From Nitratireductor luteus (lineage in GTDB: Bacteria > Pseudomonadota > Alphaproteobacteria > Rhizobiales > Rhizobiaceae): 64,000 nucleotides of DNA. The notes under the pieces were generated by a model. The model saw nothing but the letters and a program-made list of their open reading frames with translations. It had not been told where the DNA came from and did not search any database. Below are positions 1 through 8,410 of this stretch, piece by piece. The stretch is from positions 62,001 through 126,000 of the forward strand of contig NZ_JAOANW010000013.1 of assembly GCF_026162365.1 (NCBI RefSeq). Direction: 5' to 3'. A program made the position numbers and the translations under genes. Positions within the stretch are counted from its first letter, which is position 1. Each line of letters starts with the position of its first letter.

Positions 1-28
1 GGGGAACTCGAGGCGGCTCTTCGGAGCG

Positions 29-721
29 ATGACGGGCAAAGCGAGGAAAAGGCGGATGATCGTGGCGGACGTGAAGCGGCTGAATGATGCGGAACGGATC
101 AATCTGGATCGCTGCTACGCGAAGAGCGACAGGCAGATGGACGTCTCTCGACGCCAACAGGCATTGCTTGCGGCAGCTGGAATGGATGGGCCGAATCGGC
201 GTTGGGCGATCATCAAGGTTGCGCCCAACCGGGAAAATGATGTGGATAACCTGCTCGCCAGGGCGATGATCGAGCATTGGCTGCCGCTGAAAAAGGCTGA
301 TCAGGCGTCCCATGGCGGCAGGGCAGGGCGCAAGGGGAGCGCCATTTGGGTGCTGGCTTGGCCCGGATATATCTTCGTAAAGGTGGCGTCTACGGCAGCG
401 GCTTGGGCTGGCGTCGCGAGTGTCAAGCACACGAAATCAGTGCTCGGCGTTGATGAACGTCCCTTCTTCATCGACGACGCCATGATGTTGAAAATCAAGG
501 CCGAACTGGCGACGTTGAAGACGGTCGACGGGCCAGAGACGATGTATGTCGAAGGTGAGAAGGTGAAGGTGGTCGACGGGCCGTTCGCATCGTTCCCTGC
601 GACTGTGGAGAGCATAGCGCAGGATGGTCCTCATGCGGGACGGGCGCGCGTCGAGGTGATGATCTTTGGCCGTGCGGTGCCAGTCGAGCTCGATCTTGCG
701 CAATTGGCGAAATCGTATTAG
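29..721 (+). CDS. NusG-like transcription antitermination protein, phage-encoded
   Basis: A NusG-family protein of 230 aa. Residues about 58-158 look like the NGN domain that binds the RNA polymerase clamp, with a WAIIKVAPNRE-type opening strand and the WPGYIFVKV strand typical of the family. Residues about 174-200 (EGEKVKVVDGPFASFPATVE) form a KOW motif. Family knowledge: NusG/RfaH paralogues bind elongating polymerase and suppress pausing or termination. It lies directly upstream of the phage late genes, where lambda carries its antiterminator Q, so I infer a role in late transcription. The frame is open to the left edge of the window and the ATG at 29 has only a weak GGAG nearby, so the true start may be upstream or at the later Met at position 56. 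The N-terminal 50 residues are a basic extension not found in housekeeping NusG. Confidence 0.8.
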   Translation: MTGKARKRRMIVADVKRLNDAERINLDRCYAKSDRQMDVSRRQQALLAAAGMDGPNRRWAIIKVAPNRENDVDNLLARAMIEHWLPLKKADQASHGGRAGRKGSAIWVLAWPGYIFVKVASTAAAWAGVASVKHTKSVLGVDERPFFIDDAMMLKIKAELATLKTVDGPETMYVEGEKVKVVDGPFASFPATVESIAQDGPHAGRARVEVMIFGRAVPVELDLAQLAKSY

Positions 722-849
722 CAGACTCGTCCTCAGGAGACCTGACAGAGTCGCACTCCAGGTGAGGCAGCGCCATCAGGCCCAGGTGAAGCGGACGGAA
801 CAGACGTCTCAGCTTCATCGCGATGGGAACCTATTGTCGAGACATCCTC

Positions 850-1614
850 ATGAAGATCACGGTCGGCGCAGATATGCGCGACTTCGAGAAGCGTCTTGCG
901 CGTGATCTCGGTCGCGATCTTCCTTTCGCTGTGGCGCGGGCTCTGACCTGGACCGCCAAGGATGTGCAGAAGAACTCCCGGAAGGGGATGGGGCGCGTCT
1001 TCGACCGGCCAACACGATGGACGCTGAACGCCGCTTTCGTGAAGCCGGCCAACAAGCGCACCCTCACTGCCGAGGTCTACTTCAAGGACTTCGCACCGAA
1101 GGGAACGCCGGCAGGCAAGTATCTGCTGACCCAGATCAAGGGCGGGCGCAGGCCGCACACCCGCTGGGAAAAGCGATTGATCCATGCCGGCGTGATGAAG
1201 GCGAACGAGTATGCGATGCCCGGCAAGGGCTTGAAGCTCGACCGTCATGGCAATGTGCCACGTGGCACCTATGCGAAGATCATCGCGCAATTGCAGCTCG
1301 GCGCGAGCGGAATCGGCAACGAGAGCAAAACGACCAAGGCGGGCAAGCGTAGGCGGGGGGCCGCACGCTATTTCGTCTCCTACGGAAAGGACGCGCCTCG
1401 CATCGGAAGCGTTCGACCTTCGAGCCTGCCCAGGGGGATATGGCAGCGCGACACAAGGGGAAAGATATCCCCGGTGTTCGTCTTCGTGAGCCGTGCGCCG
1501 GACTATCCGGACATCTTCCACTGGAAGATGTGGGCGGAGCAGACGGTCAGGGCGCGCTTGCCGATCAACTTTCATCGCTCCGCAGCGATGATCTTGCAGC
1601 GTCCGAACCGCTGA
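850..1614 (+). CDS. Phage minor tail protein, gpZ-like (tentative)
   Basis: A basic protein of about 254 aa. Residues 1-75 resemble the tail-completion/minor tail Z group: an N-terminal helix (DMRDFEKRLARDLGRDLP), an alanine-rich helix with ARALTWTAKDVQ, then a VFDRPTRWTLNAAF segment. A lysine/arginine-rich low-complexity stretch and a short conserved-looking C-terminal part follow. Family knowledge: gpZ-like proteins help finish the tail end that joins the head. The ATG at 850 is preferred over one 27 bases upstream because the protein then begins MKITVGADMRDFEK, but neither has a strong ribosome site. It sits upstream of the terminase instead of between the head and tail genes as in lambda, so the function rests on weak similarity only. 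Confidence 0.5.
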   Translation: MKITVGADMRDFEKRLARDLGRDLPFAVARALTWTAKDVQKNSRKGMGRVFDRPTRWTLNAAFVKPANKRTLTAEVYFKDFAPKGTPAGKYLLTQIKGGRRPHTRWEKRLIHAGVMKANEYAMPGKGLKLDRHGNVPRGTYAKIIAQLQLGASGIGNESKTTKAGKRRRGAARYFVSYGKDAPRIGSVRPSSLPRGIWQRDTRGKISPVFVFVSRAPDYPDIFHWKMWAEQTVRARLPINFHRSAAMILQRPNR

Positions 1615-1715
1615 AGCGTCCCGACGACCGCGAAACCGGGCCCACCCACGCCCCTCCATCCTCACGGGTCCTTCCCAGCCAACCCCGCCCAGCGAGTAAT
1701 TCGATCCGCGATGTT

Positions 1716-1722
1716 GCGGTAG
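1716..1722 (+). promoter_or_regulatory. ops-like heptamer in the late-gene leader (speculative)
   Basis: The bases GCGGTAG occur in the non-coding stretch between the gpZ-like gene and the terminase. They match the core of the ops element (GGCGGTAGCGTG) through which RfaH, a NusG paralogue, is recruited in enterobacteria. The match is only 7 bases, so chance is quite possible. It is listed because a NusG-like gene lies just upstream. Two short direct repeats of AGCCTAAAG follow just before the terminase start. Confidence 0.15.
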
Positions 1723-1761
1723 TCTGAGCGGAAATTGAAAGCCTAAAGTCGAAGCCTAAAG

Positions 1762-2400
1762 ATGACCGCATCCGCTAAAGTCGAGACGATGACGAAGGGC
1801 GACTTCGCGCGCCTGATCGGCGTGTCGCCTGGCCGCGTGTCGCAGTACATCGCCGAGGGCAAGATCTTCGGCGATGCGCTGGCGGGCGAGGGGCGCGGTG
1901 CGAAGATCGTTCCGGACGTGGCCCGGGCGCAGCTGGTGAAGACGCTGGAGCCGACGCAGCGGCTGGGCGGCAACGGGGCGGCGCTGCGCAGTGTCGCGGC
2001 GGCAGCCGAGCAGTCCGAGCCCCCAGCGCTGACGAAGCCGACCGCTGAGCCCGTCCATGACGAACTGGCGGCCGAGCGGCTGAAGCAACAGCGCATGAAG
2101 ACGGCGCAGCTCGAACGCGCGGAAGCCTTGGAGGCGGGTCGCTACATGCTGGCGGAGGACGCCCGCCGCGAAATGGGCCGCGCGGTGGGTGAGGCCTTCA
2201 AGATCATGGATCAGGGCATGCGCGAGATGTCGACGGCGCTTGCCGCCGAGCTCGGCGTCAATCAGCGCGAGGCGCACCAGGTAATGATCAAGGCCTTCCG
2301 CGACGTCCGCGCCCAGGCGGCGTCCGGCTTTCGTGCCGAGGCCGCTGCCTCGCCGGCGCTGGTCGCCGACCAGCCCGACGACTTGCAGGCCGCGTCATGA
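1762..2400 (+). CDS. Terminase small subunit
   Basis: A 212-aa protein placed directly before a GpA-type large terminase, overlapping it by 4 bases (ATGA), as expected of the DNA-recognition subunit. Residues 10-35 (MTKGDFARLIGVSPGRVSQY) form a helix-turn-helix of the kind found in Nu1-like small terminases. The middle (about 75-120) is charged and probably helical. The rest is alanine-rich helix suited to oligomerisation. Family knowledge: the small subunit binds the packaging site and stimulates the large-subunit motor. No good ribosome site precedes 1762. The Met at 1789, which starts the helix-turn-helix, is an alternative start. Confidence 0.8.
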   Translation: MTASAKVETMTKGDFARLIGVSPGRVSQYIAEGKIFGDALAGEGRGAKIVPDVARAQLVKTLEPTQRLGGNGAALRSVAAAAEQSEPPALTKPTAEPVHDELAAERLKQQRMKTAQLERAEALEAGRYMLAEDARREMGRAVGEAFKIMDQGMREMSTALAAELGVNQREAHQVMIKAFRDVRAQAASGFRAEAAASPALVADQPDDLQAAS

Positions 2401-4430
2401 CCATGATGTTCAATCCGCGCCGTATGGCGTGCGAGGTCCTGGCCGAAGCGGCGGAACCGCCGCCGCCGGTCGACTACTTGCAGTGGGCGATCGACAACAT
2501 CGTCTTTTCCGAGCGCATCACGGATCACTCCGGGCGATACAATCCCGGCCTCGTGCCGTTCTTCAACGAGATCCTCGCCGCCCTGTCGCCGGACGATCCG
2601 TGCAACACGGTGACGCTGGGCAAGTCAGCCCAGGTGGGCGGCACGATCCTCGCCAACATATTCACGCTCGGGACCATGGATATGGACCCTTGCGACTTCC
2701 TGTACACGCATCCGACCGACGACAATGCCGCGCGTTGGTCGAAATCGAAACTGATGCCGCTTATCCGCGAGACCACCGCGATCAAGCGCATCTTCTCCGA
2801 GTCGAGCCGCGAGGGCGGCAACTCGATCCACTACAAGGAGCGCATCGACGGGCGCGGCGCCATCCAGGCGTCGGGCGCGAACTCGCCGGCCAGCCTGTCC
2901 ATGATCTCGCCGCGCAAGCAGGTCCAGGACGACCTGGCCAAGTGGAACATGAACGAGGCAGGCGACCCCGAAGCGCAGGCCGACAGCCGTTCGAAGGCCT
3001 TCTTCAATCGCAAGGTCCTGAAGGTTTCGACGCCGCTTATCTCGCCGGGATGCCGTATCACGACGAACTATCATGCCGGGACACAGGAAAAGTATCACGT
3101 CCCATGTCCGCACTGCCACGAGTTGCAGGCGCTGGAATGGGAGAACATGCGGGATCACATCGACCCCGAGCACCCGGAGAATGCCCATTTCGTCTGCATC
3201 CATTGCGGGTGCGAACTCCATGAGCACCATCGCGCATGGATGGTCGACCCGTCGAACGGCGCCAGGTGGATCGCCAGGCATCCCGAGCGTGCCCGGCGGC
3301 ATCGTTCCTTTCACATCTGGGTCGCCTATTCGCCGTTCGAATCGTGGGAAGCCCTGGCGCACGCCTGGTTGCGGGTGCAGCGCGGCGGCCCCGACGACAA
3401 GGAAAAGGGCGCGGGCGCCGAGCAGACCTTCTACAACGACTGGCTGGGGCTGCCCTACGAGGCCGACAACAAGGCGGTGGCCTGGGAGGATCTGCGGGAC
3501 CGGGGCGAGGAGAGCGGCTTCGCGCGCGGCGTGATCCCGGCCGAGGCGCTTGCCATCATCCTCGGCATCGATGTGCAGGGTGACCGTGTCGAGTGGCAAC
3601 TGGTCGGATACGGCCGCAACCGCTTCCGCTGTGTCGTCGATCGCGGCATCATTGACCACCGCGCCGGCAGCCATCTGCCCGGCTACAAGGTCCATTCCGG
3701 CCACATCGCCGAACCCGAGGTTCGCGCCGCCCTCGACCGCCTTGTGGCGAAGACGTGGGTGGACGAATGGGGCAACCGCCGCTGCGCCGACATGACGGCC
3801 ATCGACGGCAACGCCTACACCGAGGATGTCTGGGGCTGGGTCCGCAAGCATCCGAAATCGCGTGTCATCATGGTGCGCGGCGACAATCGCGACACGGCCC
3901 GCATGCTCAGCCAGGTGCGCGAGTTCGACCGCAAGGGCAAGCCGAAGAAGCAGAAATGGGCGGCGCGCTTTTTCAACTTCAACGCCTCAATCATGAAGAT
4001 CGGCCTCTACCGCGATCTCAAAAAGGACGATCCGGAGCAGACCGGATACATCCGTTTTGCCATTGGCCTCGGCGATGACTTCTACCAGCAGGTCACGTCC
4101 GAGATCCGCGTCGCCGAACGCACGCGCACAGGCCATGCGCGCTACGTGTGGAAGCTTCCGGCCGGCACGCGCAACGAGGCGCTGGACATGATGAACCAGG
4201 CCCATGCCGGTGCGATCCGCCTCGGCGTCACCTACTGGACGGACGAGGAATGGGACATGCTGGCCGAGCGCCTGGCCAAGGCTGAGAAGCCGGCACAGGC
4301 CGACCTCGAGGACCTGCTGACGCCCGTGCCCGAGAACGAGGCGCGAAAGTCTACCGATAGCAATACCGCCGACGCCCTCGTCACCGCCGCCCTGGCACGC
4401 GCCGAGCGGGCCCGCAAGCGCAAGCGATAG
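2397..4430 (+). CDS. Phage terminase large subunit, GpA family
   Basis: A 677-aa packaging motor of the lambda gpA type. An ATPase domain occupies roughly residues 40-330, with a Walker-A-like loop at 75-83 (GKSAQVGGT) typical of the family. A four-cysteine zinc-binding motif lies at Cys237/Cys240 and Cys267/Cys270. A C-terminal nuclease domain begins near residue 385 with an acidic GIDVQGD motif (Asp392) on its first strand. Family knowledge: the enzyme cuts concatemeric DNA at cos sites and drives it into the prohead through the portal. Length is close to lambda gpA (641 aa). It is translationally coupled to the small subunit and ends 7 bases before the gpW gene. Confidence 0.95.
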   Translation: MTMMFNPRRMACEVLAEAAEPPPPVDYLQWAIDNIVFSERITDHSGRYNPGLVPFFNEILAALSPDDPCNTVTLGKSAQVGGTILANIFTLGTMDMDPCDFLYTHPTDDNAARWSKSKLMPLIRETTAIKRIFSESSREGGNSIHYKERIDGRGAIQASGANSPASLSMISPRKQVQDDLAKWNMNEAGDPEAQADSRSKAFFNRKVLKVSTPLISPGCRITTNYHAGTQEKYHVPCPHCHELQALEWENMRDHIDPEHPENAHFVCIHCGCELHEHHRAWMVDPSNGARWIARHPERARRHRSFHIWVAYSPFESWEALAHAWLRVQRGGPDDKEKGAGAEQTFYNDWLGLPYEADNKAVAWEDLRDRGEESGFARGVIPAEALAIILGIDVQGDRVEWQLVGYGRNRFRCVVDRGIIDHRAGSHLPGYKVHSGHIAEPEVRAALDRLVAKTWVDEWGNRRCADMTAIDGNAYTEDVWGWVRKHPKSRVIMVRGDNRDTARMLSQVREFDRKGKPKKQKWAARFFNFNASIMKIGLYRDLKKDDPEQTGYIRFAIGLGDDFYQQVTSEIRVAERTRTGHARYVWKLPAGTRNEALDMMNQAHAGAIRLGVTYWTDEEWDMLAERLAKAEKPAQADLEDLLTPVPENEARKSTDSNTADALVTAALARAERARKRKR

Positions 4431-4437
4431 GAACATC

Positions 4438-4671
4438 ATGGCACTGACACCGGAACAGCGGGCTGCGCTCGAAGCGCAGCTTGGCGAAGCGCGCGCGGCT
4501 CTGCACCGGCTCGAGTTGGGCGCCATGACCGCCAGCGTTTCCTACGAGGGCGAGCAGGTGACGTATTCGGCCGCCAGCCGCGCATCGCTGCGCCAGTACA
4601 TCCGTGACCTTGAGGCACAGCTCGGCCTGCGCACCAGCAGCCGGGCGCGTAGCCGTGGAGTGATCTTTTGA
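4438..4671 (+). CDS. Head-tail joining protein, gpW-like
   Basis: A 77-aa protein between the large terminase and the portal, exactly where lambda W (68 aa) lies. Residues 1-35 form a helix with LEAQLGEARAALHRLELG, a short strand region follows (ASVSYEGEQVTYSAA), then a second helix with LRQYIRDLEAQLG. This is the alpha-beta-beta-alpha pattern of gpW. Family knowledge: gpW plugs beneath the portal to stabilise packaged DNA and prepares the head for FII binding. Its TGA overlaps the ATG of the portal gene. Confidence 0.8.
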   Translation: MALTPEQRAALEAQLGEARAALHRLELGAMTASVSYEGEQVTYSAASRASLRQYIRDLEAQLGLRTSSRARSRGVIF

Positions 4672-6413
4672 TGAGTCCGACCGTGACCAGCTCCGCGCCC
4701 GTCCTGCTCGGGCCGGACAGCAACCCGCTGCCGGCAGGCGTGCGCAACGCGGCGCGCATGCAGATGTCGCGCAACCGCATGATGGCGTCGACCGCCTATC
4801 AAGGCGCGGGATACGACAACCCGTCGCTGGCCAAGTGGCGTCCGGGCAGTTTCTCGGGACAGGCCGCGTTGCGCTGGGAGCGGCCCGAGCTGGTCGACCG
4901 GCTGAACGATGCCGCCCGCAATGACGGTTGGTCCGCCGCCGGCGTCTCACGCCTGGTCGACAACATCGTCGGGTCCGGCTGGACCCTGTCGGCGAAGCCG
5001 AACTTCACCTCGCTCAACATGAGCTACGAGGATGCGGAGGAGGTCGCCGACCAGATCGAGGCGCTGTGGCGCGACTACACGCTCGATGTCGACAAATGGT
5101 GCGATGCCGAGCGCTCGAAGACCATGTCCGGCATTCTTGGTCTTGCCGCGCGCCATCGCTTCGGCCCGGACGGCGAGGCCTTCGCCCTGGTCGTGTGGCG
5201 CGATGATGCGCCGGGCTTCCAGACGGCAGTGCAGGTTGTCGATCCCGGCCGATGCTCAAATCCGATGGGGCGCATGGACAGCGAATTCATGCGCGATGGT
5301 GTCGAGATCGACAGCTACGGCGCTGCCACCGCATACTATTTCCGGCGCGCGCATCCTGGCGACGTCTTCACAGGCATGCCCAATCAGTGGATATGGGATC
5401 GCGTTGAGCGCCAAACCGAGTGGGGGCGCCCCATGGTGGTCCACGCATTCGAACAGAAGCGCGCGGGCATGACGCGCGGTGTGTCCGACTGGGCGCCCGT
5501 CATACGCTCCATCAAGCAGTATACCGACTACGAGGATTTCGAATGTCAGGCGGCGCTTTTGAACGCGGTCATGGCGGCCTTCATCGAAACGCCTTTCGAT
5601 CCTGACGAGCTGATGGATTCTCTTGGCGTCGACGGCCAGTCGGCGGTCGGCAACATGTACGGCGCAATCTCCGAGGCGCAGAAGGCCTATTACGGGGCCG
5701 CGCCCATCGACATGCCGGGCGTACGCGTCAATACACTCCAGCCGGGCGAGACGGCAAAGTTCACCCGGCCGGAACATCCCAACGCGAACTTCGACGTGTT
5801 CGTGAACGCCGCGCTGCGCAAGATCGCCAGCGCCGTGGGTCTGACCTACGAGCAGCTTTCGATGGACTGGTCGAAGGTCAATTACTCGTCGGCCCGTGCC
5901 GCCCTTCTGGAAATCTGGCGCGGCCTGACGGGCAAGAAATCGAACATCGCCGCACAGTTCATGGGCCCGATCTATCGCGCCTTCCTCGAAGAAGTGTTCG
6001 ACAAGGGGCTGGTCAAGCTGCCAGCGGGCGCGGTGCCCTTCGAGGACAACCCCGCAGCCTGGTGCCATGCCGAGTGGATCGGCCCGGCACGCGGCTGGAT
6101 CGATCCGATGCGCGAGGCGGAAGCTGCCGGCATGCGCATCTCGACGAACCTTTCGACCCTCCAGGCCGAATCGGCGGAGCAGGGTCGCGACTGGAAGATG
6201 GACGCCATGCAGAAGAAGCGTGAGCGCGACTTCTATATCAAGCTCGGTCTCGACCCGGATTCCGGCCGCACGGAAGCGCGCATCCAGTCGCAATCGGTGA
6301 CCCAGACCAAAGACCCCGACGACGAGATCGAAGAGGAGGTGAACGGCGACGAACGGGAGTCCGCCCGCCGCCACCCTGTCGGTATCCCGTCCATCCGTAG
6401 GAGCCCGGTATGA
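4671..6413 (+). CDS. Phage portal protein, lambda gpB family
   Basis: An approximately 580-aa portal. Family-typical features include the N-terminal ARMQMSRNRMMASTAYQGA segment, the SRLVDNIVGSGWTL segment and the long core ending in TYEQLSMDWSKVNYSSARAA, followed by a charged C-terminal tail rich in Asp/Glu. Family knowledge: it forms the dodecameric ring at the single prohead vertex through which DNA passes. ATG at 4671 overlaps the preceding stop, so it is preferred to the TTG three bases upstream. The gene overlaps the protease gene by 4 bases. Confidence 0.93.
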   Translation: MSPTVTSSAPVLLGPDSNPLPAGVRNAARMQMSRNRMMASTAYQGAGYDNPSLAKWRPGSFSGQAALRWERPELVDRLNDAARNDGWSAAGVSRLVDNIVGSGWTLSAKPNFTSLNMSYEDAEEVADQIEALWRDYTLDVDKWCDAERSKTMSGILGLAARHRFGPDGEAFALVVWRDDAPGFQTAVQVVDPGRCSNPMGRMDSEFMRDGVEIDSYGAATAYYFRRAHPGDVFTGMPNQWIWDRVERQTEWGRPMVVHAFEQKRAGMTRGVSDWAPVIRSIKQYTDYEDFECQAALLNAVMAAFIETPFDPDELMDSLGVDGQSAVGNMYGAISEAQKAYYGAAPIDMPGVRVNTLQPGETAKFTRPEHPNANFDVFVNAALRKIASAVGLTYEQLSMDWSKVNYSSARAALLEIWRGLTGKKSNIAAQFMGPIYRAFLEEVFDKGLVKLPAGAVPFEDNPAAWCHAEWIGPARGWIDPMREAEAAGMRISTNLSTLQAESAEQGRDWKMDAMQKKRERDFYIKLGLDPDSGRTEARIQSQSVTQTKDPDDEIEEEVNGDERESARRHPVGIPSIRRSPV

Positions 6414-7309
6414 GCGGACAGTCACACTATCCCGAGATCGCGTCGCGGCTCTTCAACACGCCCCTGATGCTGCACGAGGCCAAAGGCGACATCATCGCTC
6501 GCGCTTTCGGGCCGCGCGTGCTCGGGATGCCCGATATAGATGTCCGTGGTGGCGAGCAGCTCGGCCTCGTCGGCGACGAAATGGGTCAGTGGGGAGAGTC
6601 CGGCGACCGCTACTATCAGCCTCGCCGACATGGCGACATCGCCGTCATCGAGATCGAAGGCTCGCTGATCAACAAGGGAAAGTGGATCGGCAAGTCGTCG
6701 GGGCAGACGACCTACGAGGGCATCATATCCCAGGTCAATTCCGTGATCGACGATGCGTCGGTGCGCGGCATTATTCTGGAAGTCGATTCCTTCGGCGGAG
6801 AGGTGACCGGCGCATTCGACTGCGCGGAACGGCTGTTCGAACTGTCTCAGGCCAAGCCGACCATGGCCGTGCTGACCGACCACGCGTGCTCGGCCGGATA
6901 CTTGCTCGCCGCTGCCGCCCGCCAGATCGTCATACCGCAGAACGGCATTGCCGGGTCCATCGGCGTCATCTCGCTGCATGTCGACATGAGCAAGTGGCTC
7001 GCCCGGGAGGGGTTGGCCGTCACCATCCTCAAGGCAGGGCAGCACAAGGCGGACATGAACCCCTACGAGGCGTTGCCCGAAGAGGTGCTCGAGCGCGAGC
7101 TTACCGACCTTGAGGCCATTCGCGGTGAGTTCGCCGGGACCGTCGCCCGCTTTCGCGGTGACCGTCTACCGAAGGATGCCGCCCTGGCGACGGAAGCCGG
7201 CGTCTATCGCGGCCAGGCGGCAGTCGATGTCGGCATTGCCGATGTCGTGGCGCGGCCGAGCCAGGTGCTCGCCGCCTTCGAGGAAGAGATCGGCCGGACG
7301 GCCGGCTGA
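6410..7309 (+). CDS. S49-family head maturation protease, lambda gpC-like
   Basis: A 299-aa ClpP-fold serine protease of the SppA/S49 family. The nucleophile region is ACSAGYLLAAAA with Ser161. The catalytic Lys is likely Lys213 in GQHKADMNP, and the GSIGVISLHVDMS segment near 182-195 is family-typical. Family knowledge: lambda gpC-like proteases are built into the prohead and remove scaffold and portal termini. Lambda gpC is about 439 aa and contains the scaffold Nu3 in its C-terminal part. This protein stops short, and a separate acidic protein follows 23 bases later, so protease and scaffold appear to be split. Confidence 0.92.
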   Translation: MSGQSHYPEIASRLFNTPLMLHEAKGDIIARAFGPRVLGMPDIDVRGGEQLGLVGDEMGQWGESGDRYYQPRRHGDIAVIEIEGSLINKGKWIGKSSGQTTYEGIISQVNSVIDDASVRGIILEVDSFGGEVTGAFDCAERLFELSQAKPTMAVLTDHACSAGYLLAAAARQIVIPQNGIAGSIGVISLHVDMSKWLAREGLAVTILKAGQHKADMNPYEALPEEVLERELTDLEAIRGEFAGTVARFRGDRLPKDAALATEAGVYRGQAAVDVGIADVVARPSQVLAAFEEEIGRTAG

Positions 7310-7332
7310 AAACTGGAGCAAAGGAGAAGCTT

Positions 7333-7899
7333 ATGTCGACGCTCACTCAAAGCGTCCTCGCCGCCGTGCGTGGTCGCAGGAAAGGCTCGCGCCTCGAGGA
7401 CGACCGGACGATCCCGGAAGAAATGGAGGAAGAGGAAAAGGAGGCTGAGGAGGAAGAGAAAGACCCCGACGTCGAGGAAGAGGATCGCGATCCCGACGCC
7501 GAGGACGAGGAAGAGAAAGACGAGGCCGACCTCGACGATGAGGAGAAGGATCCTGACGCCGAGGAAGAGGAAGAGGGCAAGCAGGCCGGCAGCGCCAAGG
7601 TGCGTCGCGCCGAACAGTCCCGTATCCGGTCCATCCTCACGCATCCGAAGGCCGATGCAAATCCCGGTCTCGCTTCCGAACTTGCGTTCGGAAAGCGCTT
7701 CTATTCGGCAAAGGCAGCGGGTGCGTTGCTCGATCATTCGGGCGGATCGGTCGGCCGACTTGCCGGTCGCATGAAGGGCAAGAGCCCCCGGATCGGCTCC
7801 GAACCTCACGGATCCCCGGCGACGGAGCGCCAGACGCTCGTTTCCAATGTCAGGCAGACCATCCAGGCCCTGCACGGTCGCAAGCCCGCTTCGAAGTGA
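7333..7899 (+). CDS. Highly acidic putative capsid scaffold protein
   Basis: A 188-aa protein with an AAGGAG ribosome site before ATG 7333. Residues about 28-90 are almost entirely Glu/Asp with interspersed Lys. The C-terminal 100 residues resemble the terminal part of many lambda-type S49 protease-scaffold polyproteins (SRIRSILTHPKA, LASELAFGKRFYSAKAAGALL). It follows the protease and precedes gpD, which is the Nu3 position. I infer an internal scaffold cleaved by the protease. A secondary possibility is a DNA-mimic-like acidic protein. No direct homologue is named. Confidence 0.55.
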   Translation: MSTLTQSVLAAVRGRRKGSRLEDDRTIPEEMEEEEKEAEEEEKDPDVEEEDRDPDAEDEEEKDEADLDDEEKDPDAEEEEEGKQAGSAKVRRAEQSRIRSILTHPKADANPGLASELAFGKRFYSAKAAGALLDHSGGSVGRLAGRMKGKSPRIGSEPHGSPATERQTLVSNVRQTIQALHGRKPASK

Positions 7900-7901
7900 A
7901 C

Positions 7902-7927
7902 AGGGCCGGCCAATGTCGGCCGGCCCT
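7902..7927 (+). terminator. Hairpin between scaffold-like gene and gpD gene (no U-tract)
   Basis: AGGGCCGGCC (7902-7911) is the exact complement of GGCCGGCCCT (7918-7927) across a 6-base loop. Only mixed bases follow, not a run of T. It may act as a partial terminator, RNA-processing site or mRNA 3-prime stabiliser separating low-level scaffold message from high-level decoration and capsid message. Confidence 0.4.
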
Positions 7928-7976
7928 TCCGCTCAATAACCGACCCCGCTTGGGTCATTGATGAAGGAACACAGCC

Positions 7977-8333
7977 ATGGAAACCGCAACCTTTGCGCCA
8001 AACGATCTTCTCGTTTCGGATGTCGAAGTCGTCACGCGCAACATCACACTCGTATCGGGCCAGGTCCTGGAGCGCGGCGCCGTGCTCGGCAGGATCACGG
8101 CAGACGACAAATATACGTTGTCGGCGTCTGCCTCTGCCGACGGCTCCGAAACGCCGGCGCTCGTCCTCGCATATGACGCCGATGCGACCGCAGGCGACAT
8201 CACGGTCGCCGCCTACGCCTCCGGTGCGTTCGATTCCACAAAGCTTGTTTACGGCACCGGACACGATGCCGCGAGCGTGGAAGCTGCATTTCGCACTGCC
8301 GGCGTGCCCCTCTACGTGCGCACGCTCGCCTAA
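7977..8333 (+). CDS. Head decoration protein, gpD-like
   Basis: A 118-aa protein directly before the major capsid gene, close to lambda gpD in length (110 aa) and place. It shows the gpD-family pattern: VTLVSGQVLERGAVLG-like segment (here NITLVSGQVLERGAVLG), an ETPALVLAYDADA strand, AYASGAFDSTKLVYG, and a C-terminal hydrophobic end. Family knowledge: trimers bind the expanded capsid at threefold positions and stabilise it against packaged DNA pressure. A GAAGGA ribosome site precedes ATG 7977. Confidence 0.85.
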   Translation: METATFAPNDLLVSDVEVVTRNITLVSGQVLERGAVLGRITADDKYTLSASASADGSETPALVLAYDADATAGDITVAAYASGAFDSTKLVYGTGHDAASVEAAFRTAGVPLYVRTLA

Positions 8334-8410
8334 CCCCAACATCTCGAACGCTGTCCTGCGGGCGCTGTCCGCGTGGGCCAGAAAACGGCCGAACCAGAAA
8401 GGTCATGACA

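Noticed and set aside
823-849. Upstream ATG of the gpZ-like gene
   Set aside because: The extension MGTYCRDIL has no ribosome site and is unlike the start of related proteins. ATG 850 preferred.
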